This document shows, one piece after another, positions 44,701 to 52,449 of a stretch of 64,000 nt of DNA. The translations under genes were made by a program, and so were the position numbers. This DNA is from Serinicoccus sediminis (GTDB lineage: Bacteria; Actinomycetota; Actinomycetes; Actinomycetales; Dermatophilaceae), in the NCBI RefSeq assembly GCF_004153545.1, contig NZ_SDVA01000003.1:177954-241953 (forward strand). Direction: 5' to 3'. The first letter of the stretch is position 1; the number at the start of each line of letters is the position of its first letter. The notes under the pieces were generated by a model. The model did not search any database, was not told where the DNA came from, and worked only from the letters and a program-made list of their open reading frames with translations.

Positions 44701-45678
44701 GACGTCGACACCGTCGGCGACCGCGTCGTCGATGGCTGCGACGAGACCGGCCGACGAGCCGGAGCCGCCGCCGGACTCGGTCTGCCAGAGCGCCTTGTAG
44801 AACGCGAGGTGGGCGGCCGGGGCCATACCGCTGCCGGTGCCCAGCTCGGTCCCGTTGAAGTCCATCTCGACGCCGTTGTTGCCGGCCGAGGTGCCACCGA
44901 CGTGGCTGCCGTGCCCGTTGGTGTCACGGGGAGACAGGAAGTCGAAGGCGGTGTTGTTGCCCGCGGCGTAGTAGCGGGCGCCGATGACCTTGCTGTTGCA
45001 GGTGACGTTGTCGGCGGGGTCCGCCTCGGCGCCGTTCACGCACTCGCCCTGCCAGCCCTCGGGCGCGGCCGGGTCGCCCGGGAGCGCGGCGAAGCTGGGG
45101 TTCTCCGGCCAGAAGCCGGAGTCGATGATGCCGACGACGATGCCGGCACCCGCGTCGGCGTCGCCGCCGAACTGGGTGTTCCAGACGCCGTCCTCGCCGG
45201 TCAGACCCAGGTAGTCGGGGGTGGTGACGGTGTCGGCGGTGCGGACCTCGTCCTCCCACACCGCGGCGACGTCCGGGTCCTTGCGCAGCGCTGCGACCTG
45301 CGAACCGGTGAGCTCGGCGGTGAAGCCGTTGAACGAGGTCGCGTAGGTGTAGACCGCGTCCGAGCGGTCCAGGCCGACCGAGTCGAGCACGGCGTTCTGC
45401 TGCCGGTCCAGGTATGCGGTGTACTCCTCGGCGGCGGCGCTCGTGGTGTTGAGCTTCTCCCCCTCGGCGGGCTTGGTGGCCGGGATGCCCTTGACGCCGC
45501 CGTCGTAGGCGGCCAGCGCGCTGTCCGCGAGCATGACGATGTAGGTGCCGTCCTCGTTGACCGTCAGGTCCGGGTTCGCCCATGCTGCGGGGGCGACCAG
45601 GGCCAACGGTGCGACGACGGCCCCTGCGCCGGCGAGCGCCAGCAGGCGCGTCCTCCGGCGAGCAGATGGCTGATGCAC
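41737..45678 (-). CDS. Secreted subtilisin-like protease with inserted cell-wall-binding (CWB2) repeats
   Basis: A 1,313-residue exported protease. GTG 45678 follows AGGAC. Signal peptide 1-34 (RLLALAGAGAVVAPLALV, cut after AWA), I9 propeptide ~40-140, then an S8 domain: Asp in GIIDSG (~184), His in NGHGSHVGGT (~258), Asn in SASAGNSG (~350) and Ser in SGTSMSAPHIAG (~900). Between Asn and Ser lie three CWB2 repeats (~400-715: ARIAGNNRYETA, TRVAGDDRYETA, ERIAGTDRYGTS, each followed by a LLTK or MLSR turn) and a PA domain (~735-835). FN3-like and PPC-like domains end the protein. Probably held on the wall. Confidence 0.9.
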   Translation of the reverse strand: MHQPSARRRTRLLALAGAGAVVAPLALVAPAAWANPDLTVNEDGTYIVMLADSALAAYDGGVKGIPATKPAEGEKLNTTSAAAEEYTAYLDRQQNAVLDSVGLDRSDAVYTYATSFNGFTAELTGSQVAALRKDPDVAAVWEDEVRTADTVTTPDYLGLTGEDGVWNTQFGGDADAGAGIVVGIIDSGFWPENPSFAALPGDPAAPEGWQGECVNGAEADPADNVTCNSKVIGARYYAAGNNTAFDFLSPRDTNGHGSHVGGTSAGNNGVEMDFNGTELGTGSGMAPAAHLAFYKALWQTESGGGSGSSAGLVAAIDDAVADGVDVINYSVSGSSQFVVSADEIAFLNAADAGVFVSASAGNSGADLGPGSVAHNSPWTMTVAASTHSRTNSAEVEVGEAPVARIAGNNRYETAALIAAAYPEGVDTVYIATGNQFADALSGAAAASQGLVPATGLDQPAVAPDGSPAPVLLTKVGQLPGATIDALEAIDPDNIVVLGGENAVSTTVSDALEAYGTVTRVAGDDRYETAALVAQQYGDADHVYIATGQDEAFPDALSGSALAGSEGVPVLLTKTDRVPNSVREALAAMGDPEVHVIGGPKAVTGDVFTELGASERIAGTDRYGTSVAVAEQFGFSADDPAPVVHTATGRDYPDALAGSALAGYQGVPVMLSRPTDVPEVVLEGMEALAPESAVVLGGEGALAKNVMDQIKTLFPDSTETFAGISAGDGVGPAPLVNSVDIPAAGATADQALLCLPGSLDAAAAADHVVICTRGTNARTEKSETVEAAGGVGMILANNNDNESLNGDFHSVPTIHVNGTAGDAIKAYEASDPNPVATISASGEGPEITYPEMAGFSSYGPAIAGGGDLLKPDITAPGVDVIAAVSPAGSTGGTNFDSLSGTSMSAPHIAGLAALMMQDNPEWGPMGVKSAMMTTADPTNSEGELINYGGAPASPLHYGSGEVEPAAAYDTPLVYDSGIVDWYAYACAIGQLQLIGGTSICDQIGTTDPSDLNYPSISIGDLGGAQTVTRTVTDATGAGGTFTAEVEAPPGVDAVVEPSTITVEPGGTATFTVSFTTAGAPLDEWTFGSLTWTGPGADVRSPLAIRPVAMGAPEEIRGTSSEGSETFEVTPGFTGELTSVVHGLMASQVTDVDVTSDGPSGGADYDDYTQTVTVPEGTTAIRVEVVESEWTPAGLDLDLYLEDSDGNVVGQSAAGGSDEVITMMAPAPGDYTVAIDNWDAAAGATASGPLHVFMPSADEGNMSVTPSPVAVTAGTPIDLTAAWTGLDAATRYMGAIGYSNGTEEVAYTLVSVNTP

Positions 45679-45857
45679 AGTCAGTGTCCTTTGCTTGGAA
45701 CGGTGGACGTCGCCGCTGGACAGCCCCTCGCCGTCGAGAAGCCGAAAAGTTCCCCAGGGTGACCTCTGGAAGTATCGTCCGGCCCACTCAGGGTGTCTAC
45801 AGGGAGGCCGGAAAGACCCCCCGTCTTGACTGAATCGTTACCCTTCCGCCACGTCAC
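45679..45857. other. Upstream region of the subtilase gene
   Basis: A 179-base gap between two same-strand genes. It carries the AGGAC ribosome site of the protease (45686-45690) and is less GC-rich than its surroundings (TGACTGAATCGTTA at 45828-45841), as expected of a promoter region, but I cannot fix -35 and -10 boxes. Confidence 0.4.
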
Positions 45858-46826
45858 TCAGGACGGGTCGGGAGTGGGCTTCAGCCGCACCATCCCCTCC
45901 TGCCCGACCGTGGCCAGCAAGGTGCCGTCGGCGGCGAACATGTGGCCGGTACCGAGCCCCCGGCCGGACTGCGCGGACGGGGAGCTCTGCGTGTAGAGCA
46001 CCCAGTCGTCCACCCGGGCAGGGCGGTGGAACCACATGGAGTGGTCGAGGCTGGCCGGGCGCAGCCGGGGGTCGCCCCACCCGATCCCGTGGCGACGCAG
46101 GATCGGCTCCAGCAGCGTGTAGTCCGAGGCGTAGGCGAGGATCGCCGCGTGCAGCAGCGGGTCCTCCGGCAGCTCGCGGGCGATCCGCAGCCAGACCGAC
46201 TGCTCGCTGGCCCCCGGCTCCCCGGGGCCGAGCAGCAGCGGGTCGACGTGCCGCAGCTCGACGGGTCGCCGTCGGGCCGTCTCCTGGGCCACCGGGTGGG
46301 GCACCTGCTCGAGGATCTGCCGGTCCGAGCGCAGCGTGTCCGGGTCCGGTGCCGGGGGCATGGGGATCTGGTGCTCGAGCCCCTCCGACACCTCCTGGAA
46401 GGACATGATGATCGACATGAGGATGCGGCCGTCCTGCACCGCGTGCACCCGGCGGGCGCTGAAGCTGCGCCCGTCGCGCATCCGCTCGACGAGGAAGCGC
46501 AGCGGCCGGTTGGCGTCGCCCGCGCGCAGGAAGTAGCCGTGCATCGAGTGGATGGGCCGGTCCAGCGGCTCGGCGTCCGACCCGTCCTCGACCGGCGCCA
46601 CCGTCCGGCCCGCCGCGACCAGGCACTGCGCGAGCACCTGGCCGCCGAACACCCGGCCGTGCGGCATGGGCTGGCTGCGGCCTGCGAAGACGTCGCCCTG
46701 CGAGTCGGCCAGGTCCTCCCCGGTGCCCTCGGGCGAGGCCACCCGGATGGTGGTGGACCCCTCCCGGCGCAGGTCGAGCACCTCGAGCAGGTCGTCGATC
46801 GGGTAGTCCAGCGGCGTCTCGGTCAC
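45858..46826 (-). CDS. tesB: Acyl-CoA thioesterase II
   Basis: A 322-residue double-hotdog thioesterase that hydrolyses fatty acyl-CoA. Landmarks: RVFGGQVLAQCLVAAGRTV in the first hotdog, SMHGYFLRAGD, GRSFSARRVHAVQDG with the family's conserved segment, DYTLLEPILRRHGIGW and SLDHSMWFHRPARVDDWVLY in the second hotdog, which carries the Asp-Thr/Gln site. GTG 46826 is preferred to 46832 since a TAGGCT box lies eight bases upstream of it. Confidence 0.92.
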   Translation of the reverse strand: MTETPLDYPIDDLLEVLDLRREGSTTIRVASPEGTGEDLADSQGDVFAGRSQPMPHGRVFGGQVLAQCLVAAGRTVAPVEDGSDAEPLDRPIHSMHGYFLRAGDANRPLRFLVERMRDGRSFSARRVHAVQDGRILMSIIMSFQEVSEGLEHQIPMPPAPDPDTLRSDRQILEQVPHPVAQETARRRPVELRHVDPLLLGPGEPGASEQSVWLRIARELPEDPLLHAAILAYASDYTLLEPILRRHGIGWGDPRLRPASLDHSMWFHRPARVDDWVLYTQSSPSAQSGRGLGTGHMFAADGTLLATVGQEGMVRLKPTPDPS

Positions 46827-46834
46827 GACCACGC

Positions 46835-46840
46835 AGCCTA
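46835..46840 (-). promoter_or_regulatory. -10 box (TAGGCT) of tesB, leaderless
   Basis: TAGGCT ends eight bases before GTG 46826 and only two before GTG 46832, so it decides the start. Confidence 0.5.
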
Positions 46841-46845
46841 GTGAG

Positions 46846-47916
46846 TCACTCGATCTGCGCGGAGGGCGCCCAGATGTCCACGCCCTCGGTGTGGCCGGAG
46901 AGCCGGTCGATCTCGGTCAGCTCCTCGTCGGTGAAGTCGGTGCGGCGCGCGGCGGCCAGGTTGTCCTCCAGCTGCTCGATGCTCGACACCCCGATGAGGG
47001 TTGACGTCACCCCGCCCGGCCGGATGGCCCACGACAGCGCCATCTGCGCCAGGCTCTGCCCCCGGCCCTCCGCGATCTTCGCCAGCCCGCGCAGCCGCTC
47101 CCGGTTGCTGTCGGTGAGCACGCTGCTGTCGAAGGAGGGCCGCTCGGTCGCCCGCTCGGCGTCGTCCCGGTCGAGGTACTTGTCGGTGAGCAGCCCCTGG
47201 GCCAGCGCGGTGAAGCCGATCGAGCCCAGGCCGTGCCCGGGCAGGGCCTCCAGCAGGCCGTCCTCGACCCACCGGTTGAGCATGTTGTAGGACGGCTGGT
47301 GGATGACGAGCGGGGTGCCGAGCTCCCGGGCGACGGCGACCGCCTCGGCGGTGCGCTCGGGGGAGTAGCTGGAGATGCCGGCATACAGCGCCTTGCCCTG
47401 GCGGACCGCGGTGTCGAGCGCCCCGACCGTCTCGGCGACCGGCGTGTCCTCGTCCGCGCGGTGGGAGTAGAAGATGTCGACGTGGTCGACGCACATGCGG
47501 CCCAGCGACTCGTCGAGGCTGGCGAGGAGGTACTTGCGCGAGCCGAGCATCCCGTAGGGGCCGGGCCACATGTCCCAGCCCGCCTTGGTGGAGAGCACCA
47601 TCTCGTGGCGGTAGGGGGCGAAGTCGGTCCGCATCATCCGGCCGAAGTTCTCCTCGGCGGAGCCGTAGGGCGGGCCGTAGTTGTTGGCCAGGTCGAAGTG
47701 GGTGATGCCCTCGTCGAAGGCGCGGCGGAGGATGGCGCGCTGGGTGTCGAAGGGGCGGTTGTCGCCGAAGTTGTACCAGAGGCCGAGCGAGAGCGGCGGC
47801 AGCAGCAGGCCGCTGTCCCCGACCCGGCGGTAGTCCAGCTTCTGGTGCCGGTCGGGCGCCGCGACGTAGGGCCGGTGGGTGTCGGGGACGTCCTGGGCGT
47901 AGTAGGCATCGGTCAT
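46846..47916 (-). CDS. Aldo/keto reductase, YghZ-type (L-glyceraldehyde 3-phosphate reductase)
   Basis: A 356-residue NADPH-dependent aldo/keto reductase. The N-terminal segment (YRRVGDSGLLLPPLSLGLW) and HFDLANNYGPPYGSAEENFG are typical of YghZ/GAP reductases; catalytic Asp and Tyr lie in DLANNYG, the Lys in VLSTKAGWDMWPGPYG, and His in DIFYSHRAD. NADPH-binding end: GVSSIEQLEDNLAA. YghZ detoxifies methylglyoxal and L-glyceraldehyde 3-phosphate. The ATG at 47916 follows a TAGCGT box by seven bases; an upstream GTG at 47925 lies within that box. Confidence 0.92.
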   Translation of the reverse strand: MTDAYYAQDVPDTHRPYVAAPDRHQKLDYRRVGDSGLLLPPLSLGLWYNFGDNRPFDTQRAILRRAFDEGITHFDLANNYGPPYGSAEENFGRMMRTDFAPYRHEMVLSTKAGWDMWPGPYGMLGSRKYLLASLDESLGRMCVDHVDIFYSHRADEDTPVAETVGALDTAVRQGKALYAGISSYSPERTAEAVAVARELGTPLVIHQPSYNMLNRWVEDGLLEALPGHGLGSIGFTALAQGLLTDKYLDRDDAERATERPSFDSSVLTDSNRERLRGLAKIAEGRGQSLAQMALSWAIRPGGVTSTLIGVSSIEQLEDNLAAARRTDFTDEELTEIDRLSGHTEGVDIWAPSAQIE

Positions 47917-47923
47917 GGGCCTC

Positions 47924-47929
47924 ACGCTA
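47924..47929 (-). promoter_or_regulatory. -10 box (TAGCGT) of the aldo/keto reductase gene, leaderless
   Basis: TAGCGT ends seven bases before the ATG at 47916. Confidence 0.5.
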
Positions 47930-48001
47930 CGCGCGTCCGGGTGGGGCGCCGCCGTCGGCCCGCGCCCAGGTCGGGGTCAGCGACGGCTGGGACCATGGGG
48001 T

Positions 48002-48781
48002 ATGCCGCAGCGCACCTCCTCCGCACCCGTGACCGGCGCGCGGGGTCGGCCTGGGGTGGGTGTGCTGGTCCTGGTCGTCGCGCTGGTGGGGGCGACGGTG
48101 GTGGCGTGGCGGCCGGTCGGTGACTGGGTGAGGGCGGCGGGCGCGCCGTGCGCGGTCGTCGTCGACGGGGCGCCGGTGCCGCTGTCCCACGACCAGGCGC
48201 GCGCGGCGACCGCGGAGGCGGCCCGGGGGCTGCGCGGCCAGGACGCGGGCCCGGCGGAGGGCGAGAGCCCGGGCGACGGGGGTGAGGCGCCGGAGGTGGA
48301 GCTGGCCGCGGGGGTGGTCGAGGCCGTCCGGTCCGCCCGCGCGGACACCGCGCTGACCTGCCGGGTGTCGGCGGCCGAGCCCGCCCCCGAGGAGACGACC
48401 GGGTCCGGGCTGACCCCTCGCGCGCAGGAGGTGCTCGACGCGGTGCGGGCCGAGTTCGGCGAGGTGCCGGTGGGCGGGTTCGCCCCCGGCGGCGTGGGCT
48501 CCGGGCACGGCGAGGAGTCCACCCACTACGACGGCCGGGCGGTCGACGTCTTTTTCCGGCCGGTGACCGAGGAGAACCTCGACGACGGGTGGGTGCTCAG
48601 CCAGTGGCTGGTCGCCCGCGCCGACGTGCTCACCGTGCAGTACGTCATCTTCGACGACCACTTCTGGGGCGTGCGCGGCTCCGGGCGGGGGTGGCAGGAC
48701 TACCGCGCCCCGGGCGGGTCTGACGACCCCGTCCTGCGCCACCGCGACCACGTCCACGTCGACGTGCTGCGAGGCGAGTGA
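48002..48781 (+). CDS. Membrane-anchored M15-like (VanY-type) peptidase-fold protein
   Basis: A 259-residue protein with one N-terminal membrane helix (VGVLVLVVALVGATVVAW) and an extracellular part. The C-terminal 110 residues form a D-Ala-D-Ala carboxypeptidase-like fold with HYDGRAVDVFF (~174) and HRDHVHVDVL (~249), the two Zn-binding motifs of the M15 clan. The intermediate spacer is Gly/Glu-rich. Homologues are widespread in actinobacteria and mostly unstudied; the motifs suggest a wall-related peptidase, but activity is unproven. A GACCAT box lies five bases before the ATG. Confidence 0.75.
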   Translation: MPQRTSSAPVTGARGRPGVGVLVLVVALVGATVVAWRPVGDWVRAAGAPCAVVVDGAPVPLSHDQARAATAEAARGLRGQDAGPAEGESPGDGGEAPEVELAAGVVEAVRSARADTALTCRVSAAEPAPEETTGSGLTPRAQEVLDAVRAEFGEVPVGGFAPGGVGSGHGEESTHYDGRAVDVFFRPVTEENLDDGWVLSQWLVARADVLTVQYVIFDDHFWGVRGSGRGWQDYRAPGGSDDPVLRHRDHVHVDVLRGE

Positions 48782-48809
48782 CGGCGCCGCAGCGACCTCC
48801 CCACGCCGA

Positions 48810-48877
48810 CCTGAGCAGAGAAACGTCGCCCACGCAGGCCCTGCAACCCCTGCTTGGGCAACCTTTCGTTGCTCAGG
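48810..48877. terminator. Imperfect 23-bp inverted repeat between convergent genes
   Basis: 48810-48832 and 48855-48877 are complementary at about 18 of 23 positions (CCTGAGCA at one end, TGCTCAGG at the other). It lies between convergent genes, so a bidirectional terminator is the simplest reading. Confidence 0.5.
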
Positions 48878-48913
48878 GTCGCTGGTGGGGCTTGTCCGCT
48901 GGCCGGGGCCGGG

Positions 48914-49561
48914 TCAGTCGACCACCACGACGTCGAGCGTGCGGGGGCCGTGGACGCCCTCGACGCGGTTGAGCTCGATGTCGCTGGTGGCGCTGGGGCC
49001 GCTGATCCAGGTCAGCGGACGGGCGGGGTCGAGCAGCGCGACGGCGTCGGGCACGTCGTGCACGACCTGCTCGGCCCGGACCACGCAGACGTGGTGGTCG
49101 GGCACCAGGGTGAGCGCGCGGCGCCCCTGGTCCGGAGCATGGTCCAGGACGATCGTGCCGGTCGTGGCGACCGCCACCCGCGCCGCGGTGACGACGGCGT
49201 CGATGCCGTCGAGCTGGTCGGCGGAGAGCGGCCTGCCCTCGTCGTCCTCGTCGGGGCGCACCCGCAGGCCGGCGTCCCGTGCCCTCTCGACCCACGCGGG
49301 GTCGAGCCCGGAAGGCACCAGCACGGTGTGGGCCCGGCCGCGCACCAGGGCCGCGGCCACCTCCGCGCCGACCTGCTCCGGCCGGCACCGGACGACGCTG
49401 GCGCGGTAGTCGGTCACCGTCTCCACGAACAGCGTCAGCGTGGCCTGGGCGGACTCGCTGGTGGCGGCGATGATCGGGACGGGGCCGCGCTCGCCGGGTC
49501 GCGTCGTGACGTCGGCGGTCGCCGCGCGCAGCCGGGCCAGGATCTCGTCGCGGCTGCTCAT
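48914..49561 (-). CDS. lutC: Lactate utilization protein C (LUD domain)
   Basis: A 215-residue LUD-domain protein (MSSRDEILARLRAAT). Landmarks: VLVPSGLDPAWVERA, VTAARVAVATTGTIVLDHA, LTLVPDHHVCVV and PRPLTWISGPSATSDIELN with the terminal GPSATSDIE signature. Together with LutA and LutB it oxidises L-lactate to pyruvate. The ATG at 49561 overlaps the lutB stop (ATGA). Confidence 0.95.
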   Translation of the reverse strand: MSSRDEILARLRAATADVTTRPGERGPVPIIAATSESAQATLTLFVETVTDYRASVVRCRPEQVGAEVAAALVRGRAHTVLVPSGLDPAWVERARDAGLRVRPDEDDEGRPLSADQLDGIDAVVTAARVAVATTGTIVLDHAPDQGRRALTLVPDHHVCVVRAEQVVHDVPDAVALLDPARPLTWISGPSATSDIELNRVEGVHGPRTLDVVVVD

Positions 49562-51099
49562 GGCCCCTCCTCCGGGGTATGCGGCTCGCCGCCGCTCGCG
49601 GGTCGGTCGCCATGGCCCGCGGGTCGGTCGCCGCCGGTCGCGGGTCCGTCGCCGCGGGTGCGGGCCCACCACTGCCGGAAGGTCTCCGTGGGCGGGGTGG
49701 GGAGGTCGCGGGCCTGGGTCCAGGCGCCGAGCCCGGGCAGCGAGCGGAGGGTCCGGCCGCCGAGCAGGCGGCCGCCGAGGGTCGCCGCACGCTGGGACGC
49801 CTCCAGCCGGCGGTGGTCGCCGAACACCCACGCCGCCGCCTTCATCGACGCGGCCTCGGCCGAGCGCCCGTTCGCCTCGTCGACCACCTGGCTCCGCAGC
49901 CGCACGAGCAGGGAGGGGATGTCGATGCGGACCGGGCAGGCCTCGAAGCAGGCACCGCACAGGCTGCTGGCGAAGGGCAGGCTCTGGTCGACCTCCGAGG
50001 AGGTGCCGCGCAGCAGCGGGTTGAGCACGGCGCCGATGGGACCCGGGTAGACCGAGCCGTAGGCGTGCCCGCCCGTCCGCTCGTAGACGGGGCAGACGTT
50101 GAGGCAGGCCGAGCAGCGGATGCACCGCAGCGCCTCCCGCCCCACCTCGTCGGCGAGCACCCGGCTGCGGCCGTTGTCGAGCAGCACGACGTGGACCTCC
50201 TGCGGACCGTCACTGGGGGTCACCCCGGTCCACATCGAGGTGTAGGGGTTCATCCGCTCGCCGGTGCTGGACCGGGGCAGCAGCTGCAGCATGGTGGCGA
50301 GGTCGGCGAAGGTCGGCAGCACCTTCTCGATCCCGACCACGGTGATGAGCGTCTCGGGGAGGGTGAGGCACATGCGCCCGTTGCCCTCGGACTCCACGAC
50401 CACCAGGGTCCCGGTGTCGGCCACGGCGAAGTTGGCCCCGCTGACCGCGACCCTGGCCCGCAGGAACTTCTCCCGCAGGTGCAGTCGCGCGGCCTCGGCG
50501 AGCCGCTCCGGCTCGTCGGTGAGGTCCGCCGGAGCCGCCCGCCCCACCGCGCCCATGCGGCGGGCGAAGATCTCCCGGATCTCGGCCCGGTTGCGGTGGA
50601 TGGCCGGCACGAGGATGTGGCTCGGCCGGTCCTCGCCGAGCTGCACGATGAGCTCGGCCAGGTCGGTCTCCCAGGCGGCGATCCCGGCCGCCTCGAGTGC
50701 CTCGTTGAGCTCGATCTCCTGGGTGGCCATGGACTTGACCTTGACCACCTCGTCGGCGCCCTTCGCCCGCGCGAGGTCGACGACGACCTGGTTGGCCTCG
50801 GCGGCGTCGCGCGCCCAGTGGACCGTCGCGCCGCGGGCCGTGAGGTTGGCCTCCAGCTGCTCCAGGTAGTCGGGCAGGTGGTGCAGGGCCTCGTCCTTGG
50901 CCGCCGCCCCGGCCAGACGCAGGTCCTCCCAGCCCTCCACCTCCCCGACGGCGGCTGCCCGCTTGGCGCGGATGGTCGCCGTGGCGTGGGCCAGGTTGCG
51001 CCGTTGCTGGGTGTCGGCCAGGGCGCCCGCGGCCGCGCGCTGGAACGACGGCATACCGAGGAAGGTGGGGGAGGTGTCCTGCACCGGGAGCTCGGTCAT
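49558..51099 (-). CDS. lutB: Lactate utilization iron-sulfur protein B
   Basis: A 513-residue protein: LUD domain (~60-300: KVKSMATQEIELNEALE, ANFAVADTGTLVVVESEGN), then a two-cluster ferredoxin module CIRCSACLNVCPVYE and CGACFEACPVRIDIPSLL that binds two 4Fe-4S clusters. It is the electron-transfer subunit of the Lut complex. The last 35 residues are a low-complexity tail of three 7-residue repeats (GDRPAG-type) that is not part of the family. The ATG at 51099 overlaps the lutA stop. Confidence 0.95.
   Translation of the reverse strand: MTELPVQDTSPTFLGMPSFQRAAAGALADTQQRRNLAHATATIRAKRAAAVGEVEGWEDLRLAGAAAKDEALHHLPDYLEQLEANLTARGATVHWARDAAEANQVVVDLARAKGADEVVKVKSMATQEIELNEALEAAGIAAWETDLAELIVQLGEDRPSHILVPAIHRNRAEIREIFARRMGAVGRAAPADLTDEPERLAEAARLHLREKFLRARVAVSGANFAVADTGTLVVVESEGNGRMCLTLPETLITVVGIEKVLPTFADLATMLQLLPRSSTGERMNPYTSMWTGVTPSDGPQEVHVVLLDNGRSRVLADEVGREALRCIRCSACLNVCPVYERTGGHAYGSVYPGPIGAVLNPLLRGTSSEVDQSLPFASSLCGACFEACPVRIDIPSLLVRLRSQVVDEANGRSAEAASMKAAAWVFGDHRRLEASQRAATLGGRLLGGRTLRSLPGLGAWTQARDLPTPPTETFRQWWARTRGDGPATGGDRPAGHGDRPASGGEPHTPEEGP
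49586..49665 (-). repeat. 21-bp tandem repeats at the 3' end of lutB
   Basis: About 3.5 copies of a 21-base unit (variants of GCGGGTCGGTCGCC) keep frame and encode the variable Gly-Asp-Arg-Pro tail of LutB. Confidence 0.75.
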
Positions 51100-51869
51100 A
51101 CCGGAGCCTCCTGCGTCGAGGCGAGCACCTGCGCCAGGTGCACGGTGCGGACCCCCGAGCGCTGCCGGTCCAGCACCCCACCGATGTGCGCGAGGCAGGA
51201 GTTGTCGCCGGCCACCACGACCTCGGCCCCGGTCTCCCGCACGTGCCGCGCCTTGTCCGCGCCCATGGCGATGGAGGTGTCGGCGTTCTTCATCGCGAAG
51301 GTGCCGCCGAAGCCGCAGCACTCCTCCGCGGCCGGCAGGTCGACCAGGTCGATGCCGCGGACCGCGCGCAGCAGCCGCAGCGGCTTGTCGCCGACCCCGA
51401 GCATGCGCAGGCTGTGGCAGGTGGGGTGGTAGGTCACGCGGTGCGGGTAGTACGCCCCGACGTCGGTGACGCCGAGCACGTCGACGAGCAGCTCGGAGAG
51501 CTCGAGCACGCGCGGGGCGAGCGAGCGCACCTCGCGCTCCAGCCCGGCGTCGCCGGCGCGGCGGGCCAGCACCGCGTGCTGCTCGCGGACCGACCCGACG
51601 CACGAACCGCTCGGCGAGACGACGTGGTCCGCCCCGGCGAAGACGTCGACGAAGCGGCGGACCAGAGGGGTGGCCTCGTCGGCATACCCGGTGTTGGTGA
51701 ACATCTGCCCGCAGCAGGTCTGCTCGCGCGGGAAGACCACCCGGCAGCCCAGCCGCTCGAGCAGGGTGACGACCGCGCGGGGAGCCTGCGGCCACAGGGT
51801 GTCGTTGAAGCAGGTCGCGAAGAGCGCCACCGTGGGGCTCGCCACCTGCGGGCCGGCCGGGCCGGTCAC
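51096..51869 (-). CDS. lutA: Lactate utilization protein A (CCG-domain oxidoreductase)
   Basis: A 257-residue protein with two cysteine-rich CCG domains: TCCGQMFTNTG in the first and EECCGFGGTFAMKN in the second, which together bind a non-cubane cluster in related heterodisulfide reductases. GTG 51869 follows GGAGGAGGCACC. First gene of lutABC; all three overlap by ATGA-type junctions. No GntR-type LutR regulator is adjacent. Confidence 0.95.
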   Translation of the reverse strand: MTGPAGPQVASPTVALFATCFNDTLWPQAPRAVVTLLERLGCRVVFPREQTCCGQMFTNTGYADEATPLVRRFVDVFAGADHVVSPSGSCVGSVREQHAVLARRAGDAGLEREVRSLAPRVLELSELLVDVLGVTDVGAYYPHRVTYHPTCHSLRMLGVGDKPLRLLRAVRGIDLVDLPAAEECCGFGGTFAMKNADTSIAMGADKARHVRETGAEVVVAGDNSCLAHIGGVLDRQRSGVRTVHLAQVLASTQEAPV

Positions 51870-51954
51870 GGTGCCTCCTCCCGCTGCGTGGTGCTGGTGT
51901 CGAGCCCAACCTACCGCTGCCGGCGGGGCTTCGCCCGGGCGGCGCGGCGGCAGA

Positions 51955-51960
51955 CACAAT
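51955..51960 (+). promoter_or_regulatory. -10 box (CACAAT) of the thioesterase gene, leaderless
   Basis: CACAAT ends six bases before the ATG at 51967. Confidence 0.45.
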
Positions 51961-51966
51961 GGCGGC

Positions 51967-52449
51967 ATGAGCACCTCCCTGCCCGACGTCCCCGAGGTCG
52001 CCTCGGTCTTCGACATCACCGTCCGCTGGTCCGACCTCGACGCCTACGCGCACGTCAACAACGTGCAGTACCTCCGACTCTTCGAGGAGGCCCGCGTCTA
52101 CGCCTTCAAGGCGTGGTTCGGGCAGGGCCGCGACCTCATCGACGAGGGCATGCTCGTCGTGTCGCAGGCGATCGACTACCTCCTGCCGATGGGCTTCGCC
52201 TACGCGCCGGCGCGGGTGGCGGTGTGGTGCGGCGGGGTCGGCGGCGCCTCCTTCGACCTGGGGTATGCCGTCGCCGGACCGGTCGGCGACGACACCGTGT
52301 ATGCGCGGGGCCGGGTCAGCCTCGTCGCCTACGACCTGCGCGACCAGCGGCCGCGGCGGCTGGGCCCGGAGGAGCGCGACGCGCTCGCGGCGGTCACCGG
52401 GCCGGCGCCGGTGCTCCGCGGGGACGCCGGCCGCCGGGCGGCGCGGTGA
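51967..52449 (+). CDS. Acyl-CoA thioesterase (4HBT hotdog)
   Basis: A 160-residue single-hotdog protein. WSDLDAYAHVNNVQYLRLFEEAR is the 4-hydroxybenzoyl-CoA thioesterase motif with the catalytic Asp; VSQAIDYLLPMGFAYAPARVAVW follows. Its substrate is likely an acyl- or aryl-CoA. Coupled to the next gene by a GTGA overlap. Confidence 0.9.
   Translation: MSTSLPDVPEVASVFDITVRWSDLDAYAHVNNVQYLRLFEEARVYAFKAWFGQGRDLIDEGMLVVSQAIDYLLPMGFAYAPARVAVWCGGVGGASFDLGYAVAGPVGDDTVYARGRVSLVAYDLRDQRPRRLGPEERDALAAVTGPAPVLRGDAGRRAAR

Noticed and set aside
41503..45762. A 1,419-codon open frame antisense to the subtilase gene
   Set aside because: Antisense frames stay open by chance at this GC content. Its translation is Gly/Arg/Val-rich with no fold, and the minus-strand protease is clearly real.
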